Assembly (NCBI RefSeq): GCF_012999535.1
Contig: NZ_JABBWV010000002.1
Span: 558,001 to 622,000, forward strand
Origin: Microbispora sp. H11081
Lineage (GTDB): Bacteria > Actinomycetota > Actinomycetes > Streptosporangiales > Streptosporangiaceae
Direction of reading: 5' to 3'
Length of the DNA stretch: 64,000 bases
The position numbers were made by a program, and so were the translations under genes. How positions within the stretch are numbered: position 1 is the stretch's first letter; each line of letters opens with the position of its first letter. The notes beneath the pieces were generated by a model, which was given only the letters and a program-made list of their open reading frames with translations, searched no databases and was not told the DNA's origin. Positions 1 to 9,237 of the stretch are shown here, piece after piece.

Positions 1-24
1 CCCGGCCGCGATGTCACGGCCGGG
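1..24 (-). terminator. Second hairpin downstream of coxM-like gene
   Basis: Perfect 8-bp inverted repeat (CCCGGCCG at 1-8, CGGCCGGG at 17-24) with an 8-nt loop. It lies just beyond the hairpin at 44-63, so it may form a tandem terminator for the minus-strand operon or serve a gene left of the window. There is no T-tract, which is common in high-GC actinomycetes. Confidence 0.4.
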
Positions 25-43
25 CCCCCGACGTCCCCCGGAA

Positions 44-63
44 CCCGGGCGCGGTGGCCCGGG
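44..63 (-). terminator. Hairpin terminator of the molybdenum hydroxylase operon
   Basis: Perfect 7-bp stem CCCGGGC (44-50) / GCCCGGG (57-63) with a 6-nt loop, starting 3 nt past the stop codon of the last gene. The position and strength fit a factor-independent, T-tract-less terminator. Confidence 0.5.
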
Positions 64-66
64 CGG

Positions 67-884
<818 letters not shown>

Positions 885-888
<4 letters not shown>

Positions 889-1352
889 CGCGCGCCTCCG
901 TTCGCGGCCGCCCACCGGACCGACTCGACGATCATCTGATAGCCGGTGCACCGGCACATGTTGCCCTTCAGCCCATTGCGTATCTCCTGCTCCGTCGGGT
1001 CGGGCCGTTCGGCGAGCAGCGCGGTGGCGGCCATGACCATGCCCGGCGTGCAGAACCCGCACTGCAGGCCGTGACACTGCCGGAAGCCCTCCTGCACCGG
1101 TGACAGCCCGTCCTCCCCGGCCAGCCCCTCGATCGTGGTGACCGCGCGGCCGTCGGCCTGCGCGGCCAGGACGGTGCAGGACTTGACGGCCACGCCGTCG
1201 AGCAGCACCGTGCAGGCTCCGCAACTGGAGGTGTCGCAGCCGATGTGGGTCCCGGTCAGGGACAGCGTGTCGCGCAGGAAGTGGACGAGCAGCAGCCGGG
1301 GCTCCACCTCCCGGGTGTGCGGCTGTCCGTTGACGGTGATCTCAACGCGCAT
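885..1352 (-). CDS. [2Fe-2S] small subunit of a xanthine/CO dehydrogenase family hydroxylase
   Basis: Iron-sulfur subunit, 155 residues, relaying electrons from the molybdenum centre to FAD. Both clusters are complete. The plant-type ferredoxin domain has C39, C44, C47 and C59; the helical second domain has C98, C101, C133 and C135 within QCGFCTPG and CRCTGY. The start codon (ATG at 1352) lies inside the end of the large-subunit gene (11-bp overlap), and the stop overlaps the medium-subunit start by 4 bp, so the three subunits are translationally coupled. Nothing is unusual apart from the gene order large-small-medium. Confidence 0.93.
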
Positions 1353-3651
1353 CGTGCATGACCTTCCAGACTCGTTCCGGCGTGCAGGGCATCTCCACGT
1401 CGCGTACGCCGAGGTGGGCCAGCGCGTCCACCACGGCGTTCACCACGGCCTGCGGCGCGGCCGTCGCCCCCGCCTCGCCGAGCCCCTTGGCGCCGAGCGG
1501 GTTGAAGCTGGACTTCGTCTCGATGTGATGGGTCTCGTACGAGGGCAGGTCGAGCGGGCCCGGCACCATGTAGTCCTCCAGCGAGGCGGCGAGCGGCCGG
1601 CCGCCGGGGTCGAACGCGACCTTCTCGTACAGCGCCTGCGCGATGCCCTGGGCGACGCCGCCGTGGATCTGCCCGCGCGCCGTCAGCGGGTTGATGACGG
1701 TGCCGCAGTCGTCCACGCAGACGTAGCGCAGGACCGTCACCCGCCCGGTGTCCCTGTCGATCTCCACCACGCACCCGTGCGCGCCGCTCGGGTAGCTGAG
1801 GTTCTTCGGCTCGTAGTAGGCGGTGTGCTCCAGGCCGAGCGCGGTCCCCTCGGGCAGCAGGTGCGGCTTGAAGGCGCGCACGGCCACCTCGGCCATGGTG
1901 ACCGTCGCCTCGGGCACGCCCTTGATCTGGAACCCGTCGCCCACCGGCACCACGTCGTCGGCTTCGGCCTCCAGCATGTGCGCGGCGATGGTCCTCGCCT
2001 TGGCGGCCACCTCCACCGCGGCCTGCCGTACGGCGTTGCCCGCGACCGGCATGCCGCGGCTGCCCATGGTGCCGGTGCCCTCCTGCACGACCGCGGTGTC
2101 GCCGTACAGCACGCTGATGGCGTCGAAGGGCACGTTCAGCTGGTCGGCGACGATCTGGGCCAGGGCGGTCTGGTGGCCCTGCCCGTGCGGGGCGGTGCCG
2201 ACCAGGACGATCACCGAGCCGTCCGGCTGCATCCGGACGTTCGCCGACTCCCAGCCGCCGAGGTAGCCGAACTGCTCGAACAGCGGCGTCGGCCCGAAGC
2301 CGCCCATCTCCACGAACGTGGACAGCCCGACGCCGAGCAGCGGGGCGGCCGGGTCGGCCAGCCTGCGGGCCTGCTCCGCGCGGAGGGCGGCGTAGTCCAG
2401 CTCGCCCAGCAGCAGGTCCAGCGCGGCCGGGTAGTCGGCCTCGTCGTAGACGATCCCCTCGAACGGGGTCTGGTACGGCATCTCCTCAGGCTGGATCAGG
2501 TTGACCTTCCGCACGTCGGCGGGGTCCTCGCCGAGCTCGCGGGCGACGAGGTCGACCACCCGCTCGATGAGGAAGCTCGCCTCCGGCCGTCCCGCTCCCC
2601 GGTAGGACGCGGTAGGCGTCGTGTTCGTAACGACGCTGCGGTAGCGCGCGGCGATCTTGGGGATCCGGTAGCACCCGCCCAGCATGTACGAGGTCAGCGT
2701 GGCGAGCCCGATGCCCACCGGGTCCGGCACGCCGCCGATGTTGACGGTGATCGTCACGTCCATGGCGAGGATCCGGCCCTCGGCGTCGAACCCCACCTCG
2801 ACGTCCTGGATCTGGTCGCGGCCGTGGTAGGTGTGCACCATGTGCTCGCCGCGGGTCTCGACGTACTTGACCGGCCGGCCGAGCCGGCGGGACAGTTCGG
2901 GCGCGAGGAAGAGCTCGGGCATGAACGAGGACTTCACCCCGAAGGCGCCGCCGACGTCGGGCGCGATCACGCGGACCAGGTGCCTGGCGAGCCCGAACCG
3001 CTCGGCGATCTCCGCGCGGACCCGGTGCGGCGCCTGGACCGTGGCCCACACGGTCGGTCCCGCCCCGGTCCAGTCGGCGAGCACCCCGTACGGCTCGATC
3101 GGCGTGCCCGCGCAGCGCTGGTTGACCAGCCGGGCGCGCAGGCGGTGCGGGGCGGCCGCGAGATCGGCCGTCACGTCGTCCGGCGTCACCTGCTGCTCCA
3201 GGGCGAGGTTGCCGGGCAGCGGCGCGAAGATGGGCACGGCGCCCGGCGCGAGCGCGTCGGCCACCGTGGCCATCACCGGCAGCGGCTCGTAGGCCACCCG
3301 GACGGCCCGCGCGGCGTCCGCGGCGGTGTACCGGTCGGCGGCGACCACCACGGCCACCGGCTCGCCGACGTAGTGCACCTTGTCGCCGGCCAGGTAGCCG
3401 CGTTCCAGGCCCGGGACGGACGGGCGGGGCGGCAGGTCGGCGAAGTCCCGCGCGGTCCAGACGCCGAGCACGCCCGGCAGGGACCTGGCCTCCTCGGTGT
3501 CGATCCCGGTGACGAGCGCGTGGGCCTCGGTGCTGTGCACGTAGACCATATGGAGCAGCCCCGGACGATGGATGTCGTCCACGAACGTGCCGCGCCCGGT
3601 CAGCAGTGCGGCGTCCTCCTTGCGCGGTACCGCCGAGCCGATCATCGTCAC
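1342..3651 (-). CDS. Molybdopterin-binding large subunit, form II (CO dehydrogenase-like) hydroxylase
   Basis: Catalytic subunit of the molybdenum hydroxylase, about 769 residues. The N-terminal aldehyde-oxidase a/b hammerhead follows [18 protein letters not shown], then the molybdopterin cytosine dinucleotide-binding region. The active-site loop reads SYRGAGR (about residues 346-352). That matches the form II AYRGAGR signature, not the AYXCSFR loop of genuine form I CO dehydrogenase, so CO oxidation is unlikely to be its main activity. I prefer GTG at 3651 because GGAGG lies 6 nt upstream; ATG at 3645 is the alternative. It is the first gene of the operon. No maturation genes (CoxD/E/F/G-like) are in view, so those must be elsewhere. 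Confidence 0.92.
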   Translation of the reverse strand: MTMIGSAVPRKEDAALLTGRGTFVDDIHRPGLLHMVYVHSTEAHALVTGIDTEEARSLPGVLGVWTARDFADLPPRPSVPGLERGYLAGDKVHYVGEPVAVVVAADRYTAADAARAVRVAYEPLPVMATVADALAPGAVPIFAPLPGNLALEQQVTPDDVTADLAAAPHRLRARLVNQRCAGTPIEPYGVLADWTGAGPTVWATVQAPHRVRAEIAERFGLARHLVRVIAPDVGGAFGVKSSFMPELFLAPELSRRLGRPVKYVETRGEHMVHTYHGRDQIQDVEVGFDAEGRILAMDVTITVNIGGVPDPVGIGLATLTSYMLGGCYRIPKIAARYRSVVTNTTPTASYRGAGRPEASFLIERVVDLVARELGEDPADVRKVNLIQPEEMPYQTPFEGIVYDEADYPAALDLLLGELDYAALRAEQARRLADPAAPLLGVGLSTFVEMGGFGPTPLFEQFGYLGGWESANVRMQPDGSVIVLVGTAPHGQGHQTALAQIVADQLNVPFDAISVLYGDTAVVQEGTGTMGSRGMPVAGNAVRQAAVEVAAKARTIAAHMLEAEADDVVPVGDGFQIKGVPEATVTMAEVAVRAFKPHLLPEGTALGLEHTAYYEPKNLSYPSGAHGCVVEIDRDTGRVTVLRYVCVDDCGTVINPLTARGQIHGGVAQGIAQALYEKVAFDPGGRPLAASLEDYMVPGPLDLPSYETHHIETKSSFNPLGAKGLGEAGATAAPQAVVNAVVDALAHLGVRDVEMPCTPERVWKVMHDAR

Positions 3652-3678
3652 AGGCCACCTCCGTTGGCGCCAGACCAC

Positions 3679-3725
3679 ACGTCGTTAGACGTATAGCGAC
3701 TTATATTGTCGCTTCTGTCGCTTCT
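3679..3725 (-). promoter_or_regulatory. Operator-like inverted repeats upstream of the hydroxylase operon
   Basis: AT-rich island upstream of the operon with two inverted repeats: ACGTC-GTTA-GACGT (3679-3692) and AGCGAC-N7-GTCGCT (3695-3713). A tandem nonamer GTCGCTTCT follows at 3708-3716 and 3717-3725. On the minus strand TATA-like hexamers lie between the arms, so a bound regulator would cover the promoter. No regulator gene is adjacent. Confidence 0.5.
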
Positions 3726-3790
3726 CCGGCAAGACCCTTGGCCGGCCGATCGCGGTGGACGCGTGACATGGGGTCGCCGGGGAATTCCCC

Positions 3791-3821
3791 TTGAGTCTCA
3801 CGTAGCGTGAGCTTCTAGCGT
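3791..3821 (+). promoter_or_regulatory. MerR-type promoter with palindromic operator
   Basis: The -35 TTGAGT (3791-3796) and -10 TAGCGT (3816-3821) are separated by 19 bp instead of 17. The spacer begins with a perfect palindrome CTCACG-TAG-CGTGAG (3797-3811). Overlong spacers holding a dyad are the hallmark of MerR-family activated promoters. Transcription would begin at about 3828-3829, the A of the next gene's ATG, giving a leaderless mRNA. The cognate MerR/TipA-like protein is not in this window. Confidence 0.75.
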
Positions 3822-3828
3822 CGGCGGC

Positions 3829-4713
3829 ATGGAGATCATCGTTCACGACACGGCCACCGCGATGGCCGACCTGCTGGCCGCCCCCCTCGCGGAACGGCCC
3901 GCCGCGCTCACCGGCATGCTCCGTCCCATGTGGGACGCGGTGCCCTGGATGCCCGTCGACGACGTGGTCGGCATGCACCACAAGGGGTCCGGTTTCCGCG
4001 TCGACAGGGACGACGAGCGCTACCTGCCCGCGGTGCGGCGGATGCGCGAGGCGGGCGTGTGGGAGCAGGTCCGCGACGCGCTCACCCGTGCGTGGAAGCA
4101 CCAGCGCGAGGCCGTGCCCGGCATCCGGAGCCCCGAGACGCTGCAGGTCTACATCGTCCTCGGCGACCCGGACGCGGAGCACCTGGTGCGGCGCAACCAC
4201 GGCTACATCGGGATGAGCGGCAGCGGCCTGGTCTACCTCCTCGTCTGGCCGACGGAGGACAACCTCGGCCGCCTCGGGCAGTGCGCCGTCCATGAGCTCA
4301 ACCACAACATCCGGTACTCGAACGTCGCGTGGGACCCCGCGACCGTCACCCTGGGCGAGCAGATCGTGTCAGAAGGGCTCGCCGACGCCTTCGTCCGTGA
4401 GCTGTACGGGCCGCAGGGGCTCGGCCCATGGAGCACCTGCCTGGACGGGCCCGCGCTCGACGCGGCGTACGCCACGATCACCGGAGCCCTGAACCTGACC
4501 GGCATGCACAACTTCGTCGCGTACGTGCACGGGGACGCCACGGCGGAGCTGATGGGTCAGCCGCCCGTGGGCCTGCCCGACCACGCGGGGTACCCGGTCG
4601 GGCTGCGGATCGTCGACGCGCACCTGTCCGCCTCCGGCCTGACCGCCGCCGAGAGCACGACGTCGCCCCGTCAGGAGGTCCTGGCCAGCGCCGGGCTGCG
4701 CGACGCCCGCTAG
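3829..4713 (+). CDS. DUF2268-type putative zinc-dependent protease
   Basis: Predicted soluble zinc metalloprotease of 294 residues. The zinc motif HELNH is at 155-159 and the downstream EGLADAF (about 182-188) supplies the likely third ligand; this pair is characteristic of DUF2268 proteins. No signal peptide or membrane segment is seen, so it should be cytoplasmic. The ATG is placed exactly at the predicted transcription start of the MerR-type promoter and no ribosome-binding site precedes it. It is probably monocistronic, since the next gene has its own ribosome-binding site. Substrate unknown; the promoter type suggests induction by a small molecule or stress sensed by a MerR/TipA-like activator. 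Confidence 0.85.
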   Translation: MEIIVHDTATAMADLLAAPLAERPAALTGMLRPMWDAVPWMPVDDVVGMHHKGSGFRVDRDDERYLPAVRRMREAGVWEQVRDALTRAWKHQREAVPGIRSPETLQVYIVLGDPDAEHLVRRNHGYIGMSGSGLVYLLVWPTEDNLGRLGQCAVHELNHNIRYSNVAWDPATVTLGEQIVSEGLADAFVRELYGPQGLGPWSTCLDGPALDAAYATITGALNLTGMHNFVAYVHGDATAELMGQPPVGLPDHAGYPVGLRIVDAHLSASGLTAAESTTSPRQEVLASAGLRDAR

Positions 4714-4761
4714 GCTCGCTCGTCGGGTCATCTCAAACCGGTACGAGGGGGACGAAGCGGT

Positions 4762-5529
4762 ATGGGTGCCGGACAGATCGTGCTCTTGCTCGTCGCGGCC
4801 CTGGCCGCCGGATGGGTGGACGCCGTCGTCGGCGGGGGAGGGCTGCTGCAACTGCCGGTGCTGCTCCTGGCGGGCCTCACCCCGGTCCAGGCGCTGGCGA
4901 CGAACAAGTCCGCCGCCATCTTCGGCACCGGGTCGGCCGCCGTCACCTACGCGAGGAAGACCAAGCTCGACCGGGCGGTGGCCGTACCCGCCGCGGCCCT
5001 GGCGGTCGCCTGCGCCGGTCTGGGCGCCGTCTCGGCCGCCCTGCTCGACGCGGACGTGCTGAAGCCGCTGGTGATGGTCGTGCTGCTCGGGGTGGGGGCG
5101 TTCGTGACCCTGCGGCCGGGGTTCGGCCGGCTGGCCCACCCTCACCTGCGCACGCCGGCGCGGGCGGTGGCGGGAATCGCGGTGGCGGGCGTCGGCATCG
5201 CCTACTACGACGGCATCGTGGGGCCGGGCACCGGCACCTTCCTGCTGATCGCGTTCACCTCCGTCCTCGGAATGGACTTCGTCCAGGCCTCCGCCACGGC
5301 GAAGGTCGTCAACACCGGCACGAACCTCGGCGCGCTCATCGTCTTCGCCGTGCAGGGCCACGTGGTGTGGGCGATCGGCCTGGCCATGGCCGCCTGCAAC
5401 ATCGCAGGGGCGCAGATCGGCGCGCGGATGGCGCTCAACCGGGGCTCGGGGTTCGTCCGGGTCGTCCTGCTGTGCGTCGTGGCCGCCCTGGTCGCCAAGC
5501 TCGGGTACGACCAGTTCCTCAGCCGGTGA
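4762..5529 (+). CDS. TSUP (TauE/SafE) family permease
   Basis: Integral membrane protein of 255 residues with about eight hydrophobic segments. The N-terminus carries the family's glycine-rich turn GWVDAVVGGGGLLQLP, followed by ATNKSAAIFGTGSA; the second half-repeat carries YYDGIVGPGTGTF and KVVNTGTNLGAL. TSUP proteins export or import sulfite, sulfoacetate and other organosulfur anions by proton-coupled transport. Ribosome-binding purines (GAGGGGG) lie upstream of ATG 4762. A second, divergent TSUP gene occurs at 11.2 kb. Substrate not inferable. Confidence 0.88.
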   Translation: MGAGQIVLLLVAALAAGWVDAVVGGGGLLQLPVLLLAGLTPVQALATNKSAAIFGTGSAAVTYARKTKLDRAVAVPAAALAVACAGLGAVSAALLDADVLKPLVMVVLLGVGAFVTLRPGFGRLAHPHLRTPARAVAGIAVAGVGIAYYDGIVGPGTGTFLLIAFTSVLGMDFVQASATAKVVNTGTNLGALIVFAVQGHVVWAIGLAMAACNIAGAQIGARMALNRGSGFVRVVLLCVVAALVAKLGYDQFLSR

Positions 5530-5535
5530 GCCGGC
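5522..5535. terminator. Short hairpin between convergent genes
   Basis: GCCGG-TGAG-CCGGC spans the TSUP stop codon and lies only a few bases from the stop of the convergent minus-strand gene. It could serve both directions but the 5-bp stem is weak. Confidence 0.3.
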
Positions 5536-5538
5536 GAC

Positions 5539-7170
5539 TCAGTCGATGAGATCGCACAGGCCGGGCCCGAGGTCGTCGTCCACCATGCGCAGCGCGGTCT
5601 CCGCCCTCGACGCGAGCGCGAGCGGGGGCACCCCGGCCACCAGATGGGAGTGTGCGATCCGGTCGAGCGCGGCGCCCACCAGCGGCGCCGTGACCCGCAG
5701 GGCGGCGGGAAGCGCGACGCCGCCGGTGGAACCGCCGTGGAGCACGATGTTGCGGCACCGGTAAAGCCGCCGCAGCGACACCTCCAGGTAGCCGCGCACC
5801 CGCCCCAGCACGTGCCGGCGGTCGGCGAGCAGCGCCTTCATCCGGAAGACCGACGCCACGTCGCTGCCGGTCCGCCACGACCGCACCAGGGGGAGCCCGT
5901 CCCGGCTCTCCAGTTCGGCGGCGACGAGTGTGGAACGTTCCCGGTTGGACACGCAGGCCGTCAGCTTGTCGGTGAGAGCGTCACCGGGCACCTCCCTGAT
6001 CCGGTAGGAGAGCGCGGTGAGCTCGGCCCGCGGCCAGGAGCAGGCGACGAGCGCGGCGGCGCGGGAGGCGGCCACCACCTTCTCCCGCTCGTCGGGATCC
6101 CTGGCCTCGGTCAGTAGGGACTCGAGAGCCGCCCAGCCTCCCGCGATGGCGGGCGCGAGCGGCCCCTGGTTGAGCCCGGAGGCGATCTCCAGGGCCTCGT
6201 CGACCGTGCTCCTGGCCTGCTCGCCGAACCGCTGCACGTCCTGGCCGACCACGTACAGCTGCCGCTCGGCGGCGAGTGAGAGCACCTGCGCGCCGCGCGA
6301 GGGCAGCAGGAGGGGGAGCGGCCGGTCCTCGCCTCCGATGTACGCCTCGCCCAGCGGGACGACCGCACCCGCGGCGGTGAAGCGCGCCCGCGCCTGCAGC
6401 CGTTCGACGAAGTCGGCGACGATCTCCACGGCGCGCTCGGCGTCCCTGGCCTCGACCGAGTAGGTGAGCCCGCCCACCACCTCCCGGTGCCGTCCGGCGC
6501 TCGCGCCCGCCATCAGCGGCCGCGTCTGCTCGGCCGTCAGCCAGTTGGGCAGCCAGCCGGCCAGTTCCTCGTGCCGGCTCAGCGCGCGGAAGGGGACGAC
6601 GACCCGCCACTGGCGCGGCGGCCGGGCCAGCAGGGCGGACGCCTCGGCGATCAGGTCCGTCGCGGACAGATTCAGATGGCCGGCCCGGAGCCAGCGCTGC
6701 ACACCCGTCAGGCTGTGCCCGCTGTCGAGCAGGTGCGCGGCGACGGCCCGGGCCACGCGTTCGGCCCGGGGCGGCTCCTGCGCCGCCGCGCAGGACGACC
6801 AGCGGTCCAGATAGCCGGGCCGCCCGATGTCGACGAGGTGGCGTAGCTTGCGGCGGCCGTCGCTGGCCAGGGTGAGAGTGGTGCGCAGCACGTCGCGCAG
6901 CTCACGGCGGTAGGCCGCGGTGCCCAGGGCGGGATCGTCGCCGAGCAGGCGCTCCAGCGCGTGGCGCTGCCAGTCCACCGCCGCCTGCGACAGCACCCGC
7001 CGGTCGACCCACACCCCGGCCTCGTACAGCTCCTCCAGGGCGAGGAAGGAGCTGACGGTCCACAATCGGCGCGCCCACGGGGTGGCGGCGCTGGTGAAGT
7101 CGAGCAGCCGGGTGGTGACGTGCCGGGAGTAGGGGGACCGGGGGTCACGGCCGGCGGGAATCGCGTGCAT
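5539..7170 (-). CDS. Large protein with C-terminal Apea-like HEPN domain
   Basis: Unfamiliar 543-residue protein, largely helical, no signal peptide. The C-terminal third resembles Apea-like HEPN domains: GGWAALESLLTEA followed by a long helical stretch and YRCRNIVLHGG, whose R473-N-x3-H478 matches the Rx4-6H catalytic motif of HEPN ribonucleases. HEPN proteins commonly cleave RNA in defence, toxin-antitoxin or RNA-processing systems. Here the gene stands alone, with no nucleotidyltransferase antitoxin beside it, so the role is open. Start: ATG 7170 with GAGG ten bases upstream; GTG at residue 18 (VTTRLLDF) is an alternative. A strong terminator-like hairpin lies 46-75 nt upstream, either ending the preceding dehydrogenase transcript or acting as an attenuator. 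Confidence 0.7.
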   Translation of the reverse strand: MHAIPAGRDPRSPYSRHVTTRLLDFTSAATPWARRLWTVSSFLALEELYEAGVWVDRRVLSQAAVDWQRHALERLLGDDPALGTAAYRRELRDVLRTTLTLASDGRRKLRHLVDIGRPGYLDRWSSCAAAQEPPRAERVARAVAAHLLDSGHSLTGVQRWLRAGHLNLSATDLIAEASALLARPPRQWRVVVPFRALSRHEELAGWLPNWLTAEQTRPLMAGASAGRHREVVGGLTYSVEARDAERAVEIVADFVERLQARARFTAAGAVVPLGEAYIGGEDRPLPLLLPSRGAQVLSLAAERQLYVVGQDVQRFGEQARSTVDEALEIASGLNQGPLAPAIAGGWAALESLLTEARDPDEREKVVAASRAAALVACSWPRAELTALSYRIREVPGDALTDKLTACVSNRERSTLVAAELESRDGLPLVRSWRTGSDVASVFRMKALLADRRHVLGRVRGYLEVSLRRLYRCRNIVLHGGSTGGVALPAALRVTAPLVGAALDRIAHSHLVAGVPPLALASRAETALRMVDDDLGPGLCDLID

Positions 7171-7215
7171 GCTGACGCAACCTCGGGGGGTGGAGGGGCA
7201 GTGGAGGGAAATAAA

Positions 7216-7245
7216 GAGGGCGCGGCCCAGAAAGACCGCGCCCTC
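7216..7245 (-). terminator. Intrinsic terminator (or attenuator) with T-tract
   Basis: Perfect 10-bp stem GAGGGCGCGG (7216-7225) / CCGCGCCCTC (7236-7245) with a 10-nt loop. Read on the minus strand it is followed by TTTATTT, a true T-tract, rare in this genome. A second small hairpin GGGGC-GACT-GCCCC (7247-7260) lies just upstream on that strand. It lies 170 nt past the dehydrogenase stop and 46 nt before the HEPN gene start. Confidence 0.75.
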
Positions 7246-7414
7246 GGGGGCGACTGCCCCGGATAAGCCTGCTCGCTTGCGCGATGCTCAGAAGATACCC
7301 CGTGTCGCGCCCGCCGTACCGGGATTTCGCGAGAACCTTGACTCGTGTCGCGGCACTTCTGACAGCGCGGCTGTCAATTCGACCGCCTCTGCCCGTTATG
7401 GCGCATCGGGGCTC

Positions 7415-8431
7415 TCAGCGGTGAGGTTCCACCACGACCTTGAGGCCGCGCCGGGAGACGGCGGCGGTGAAGGCGTCCGCCGTGGCCGCGAGCGGGAAGC
7501 GCTCGGTGACCAGCGACGACACGTCCACCGCGCCGTCTGCGACGAGACGGATCGCCCGGGGATAGGTGAGGTTCATCCGCCGGACCAGGGCGAGCGTGAG
7601 GCCCTTGCGCCGGGCCAGCGACGCGGGGAACGACGTGCGGTCGTCGTCGGGAATGCCGGCCAGCACGACCCGGCCCCCGGGCCGCACGGCGGTCATGGCG
7701 ACGCGCACCGCGTCGTCGGCGCCCGCCACCTCGAAGGCCACCCGTACGCCGAGGCCGTCCAGCCCGTCGATCGCGGCCCACGCCGCCGGTCCCGCGTCCT
7801 CGGGGGAGAGCGCGTGGTCGGCGCCGTACCGCAGGGCGGCGGCCCGGCGGTGCGGCAGCGGGTCGACGGCGACCACCACCGACGCGCCGGCGAGCCGGGC
7901 GAGCCGGACCACCAGCAGCCCGATGGGCCCGCAGCCGACGACGGCGACGGGCGTCCCGAGACCCAGGTGCCCCAGGTCCACGGTGTGGAGCGCGACGCCG
8001 AGCGGTTCGAGCATCGCCCCTTCGCTGTCGGAGAGCGTTTCGGGCAGCGGGTGCAGCAACTCGCCGGGCCAGGTGAGGAACTCGCGCAAACCGCCGTCGA
8101 GCGCGCCGTGCCCGGCGAAGCGGACGTGCGGGCAGAGGTTGCCGTATCCCGTCGCGCACACCGCGCAGCGTCCGCAGGGGATGGCGGGGTCCACCGCCAC
8201 CCGGGTGCCGTGCCGGGGGCCGCCCTCGACGACCCCCGCGATCTCGTGTCCCACGACGAGCGGCTCGTCCAGCACGGCGTCGCCGATGCCGCCCTCGGAG
8301 TACCAGTGCAGGTCGGAGCCGCACAGCCCGACGGCGGTGACGCGCACCAGGCTCTCGCCGGGCCCGGGGACGGGCGGCGGCTCGTCGGCCAGCCTGATGT
8401 CGCCCGTCTTGTGCAGCCGGGCGGCCCTCAC
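7415..8431 (-). CDS. Zinc-dependent medium-chain alcohol dehydrogenase (idonate/sorbitol dehydrogenase-like)
   Basis: NAD(P)-dependent MDR dehydrogenase, 338 residues from GTG 8431. The catalytic zinc ligand C37 lies in GLCGSDLH, with H62-E63 in GHEIAG. The structural zinc cysteines are C86, C89, C92 and C100, and the Rossmann motif VVGCGPIG is at about 165-172. The closest look is to L-idonate 5-dehydrogenase/sorbitol dehydrogenase, so a sugar alcohol or sugar acid is a likely substrate. GTG 8431 was chosen because conserved sequence begins there and because a ribosome-binding site drives a 7-codon mini-ORF whose stop overlaps this GTG; sequence further upstream in frame is not conserved-looking. 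Confidence 0.85.
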   Translation of the reverse strand: MRAARLHKTGDIRLADEPPPVPGPGESLVRVTAVGLCGSDLHWYSEGGIGDAVLDEPLVVGHEIAGVVEGGPRHGTRVAVDPAIPCGRCAVCATGYGNLCPHVRFAGHGALDGGLREFLTWPGELLHPLPETLSDSEGAMLEPLGVALHTVDLGHLGLGTPVAVVGCGPIGLLVVRLARLAGASVVVAVDPLPHRRAAALRYGADHALSPEDAGPAAWAAIDGLDGLGVRVAFEVAGADDAVRVAMTAVRPGGRVVLAGIPDDDRTSFPASLARRKGLTLALVRRMNLTYPRAIRLVADGAVDVSSLVTERFPLAATADAFTAAVSRRGLKVVVEPHR

Positions 8432-8451
8432 GCCCCCGTGCTCCGCGCCAT
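8428..8451 (-). CDS. Seven-codon leader mini-ORF coupled to the dehydrogenase
   Basis: A strong GAGGAGG Shine-Dalgarno sits 5 nt before ATG 8451, which opens a frame reading MARSTGA and stopping in TGA. The TGA overlaps the dehydrogenase GTG (GTGA). The downstream GTG has only a weak ribosome-binding site of its own, so re-initiation after the mini-ORF is plausible. Whether the peptide matters is unknown. Confidence 0.45.
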   Translation of the reverse strand: MARSTGA

Positions 8452-8553
8452 CGCCGCCTCCTCGGTCCGCCCCACACCTTGATCGTATCCCCGCGCACGC
8501 CGAGGGCCGGGCCCTCACCGCCGGCCCGGCCCTCGATCCGTCTCAGCGACCCG

Positions 8554-9237
8554 CTATGACCAGGTCTTCCCGGTCATCTCCCGCGACTGGTCACGGGCCT
8601 GCCCGGCGACCTGCCGCGCCTGGTCGCGGGCCTCCTCGCCCGTGGTCCTGGTCGCCTCGGCGGCCGTCTCGCGCACCTGCTGGACCGCCTCCCTGGCGTC
8701 CTCGCCGACACGCTGGGCGGTCTCCTGGACGGCCTGCCTGACCGGCTCGGCCATCTCCTCGGCCCGGTCCTTGACCCGCACGGCCGCACGCTCCTCGGCG
8801 GAGGTCTTCGGCAGCAGGCTCGCGGCCAGCAGCCCCGCGCCGAAGGCGATCAGCCCCGCGGCGAGCGGGTTGCCCTGCGTGCTCCGCATCGCCTGGTGCG
8901 GCGCCTCGCGCACGGTCTGGGCGGCCTGCTGGGCGCCGTGCCTGACCATCCCGCCGGCCTCCGCCGCGGTCTCGCGGACCGTCTCACCGGCGTGGACGGC
9001 GGCGTCGCGCACCGTCCCCGCGGTGTCGCCGGTGTGGCCGCGAACCGTGTGAGTGGCGCGTGCCGGTACTCCCATCACCTTCTCCTTCACCGAGTGCGTC
9101 ATCTCGCGCATCCTGTCCGCACGGCGCCGCACGATGCGCGCCGGGCTCGTCCGGTCGGTGAGCCGGTCCACGTCGGCGGCGAGCTCCGCCCGCGTCACCT
9201 CGATCTCGGCCCTTATCTCCTCTGGGCTCGCGCCCAT
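8554..9237 (-). CDS. DUF3618 domain membrane-associated protein
   Basis: 227-residue protein with an N-terminal DUF3618-like segment (MGASPEEIRAEIEVTRAELA, then TVDxL-like helix). Amphipathic Thr/Val/Ala/Glu-rich repeats resembling LEA or apolipoprotein helices follow. One membrane helix lies at about 125-143 (NPLAAGLIAFGAGLLAA), then a Glu/Gln/Arg-rich coiled tail to the end. It is the last gene of a three-gene overlapping operon with a holin-like membrane protein and another single-span protein. Such trios are common in actinobacteria and are usually linked to envelope or osmotic stress. Start ATG 9237 lies inside the upstream gene (25-bp overlap). Confidence 0.8.
   Translation of the reverse strand: MGASPEEIRAEIEVTRAELAADVDRLTDRTSPARIVRRRADRMREMTHSVKEKVMGVPARATHTVRGHTGDTAGTVRDAAVHAGETVRETAAEAGGMVRHGAQQAAQTVREAPHQAMRSTQGNPLAAGLIAFGAGLLAASLLPKTSAEERAAVRVKDRAEEMAEPVRQAVQETAQRVGEDAREAVQQVRETAAEATRTTGEEARDQARQVAGQARDQSREMTGKTWS

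Noticed and set aside
1135..3696. Long plus-strand open frame (853 codons) opposite the hydroxylase genes, and similar giant frames elsewhere
   Set aside because: High-GC third-position bias keeps antisense frames open; the translations are Arg/His/Gly-rich with no family signature while the opposite strand encodes clear enzymes.
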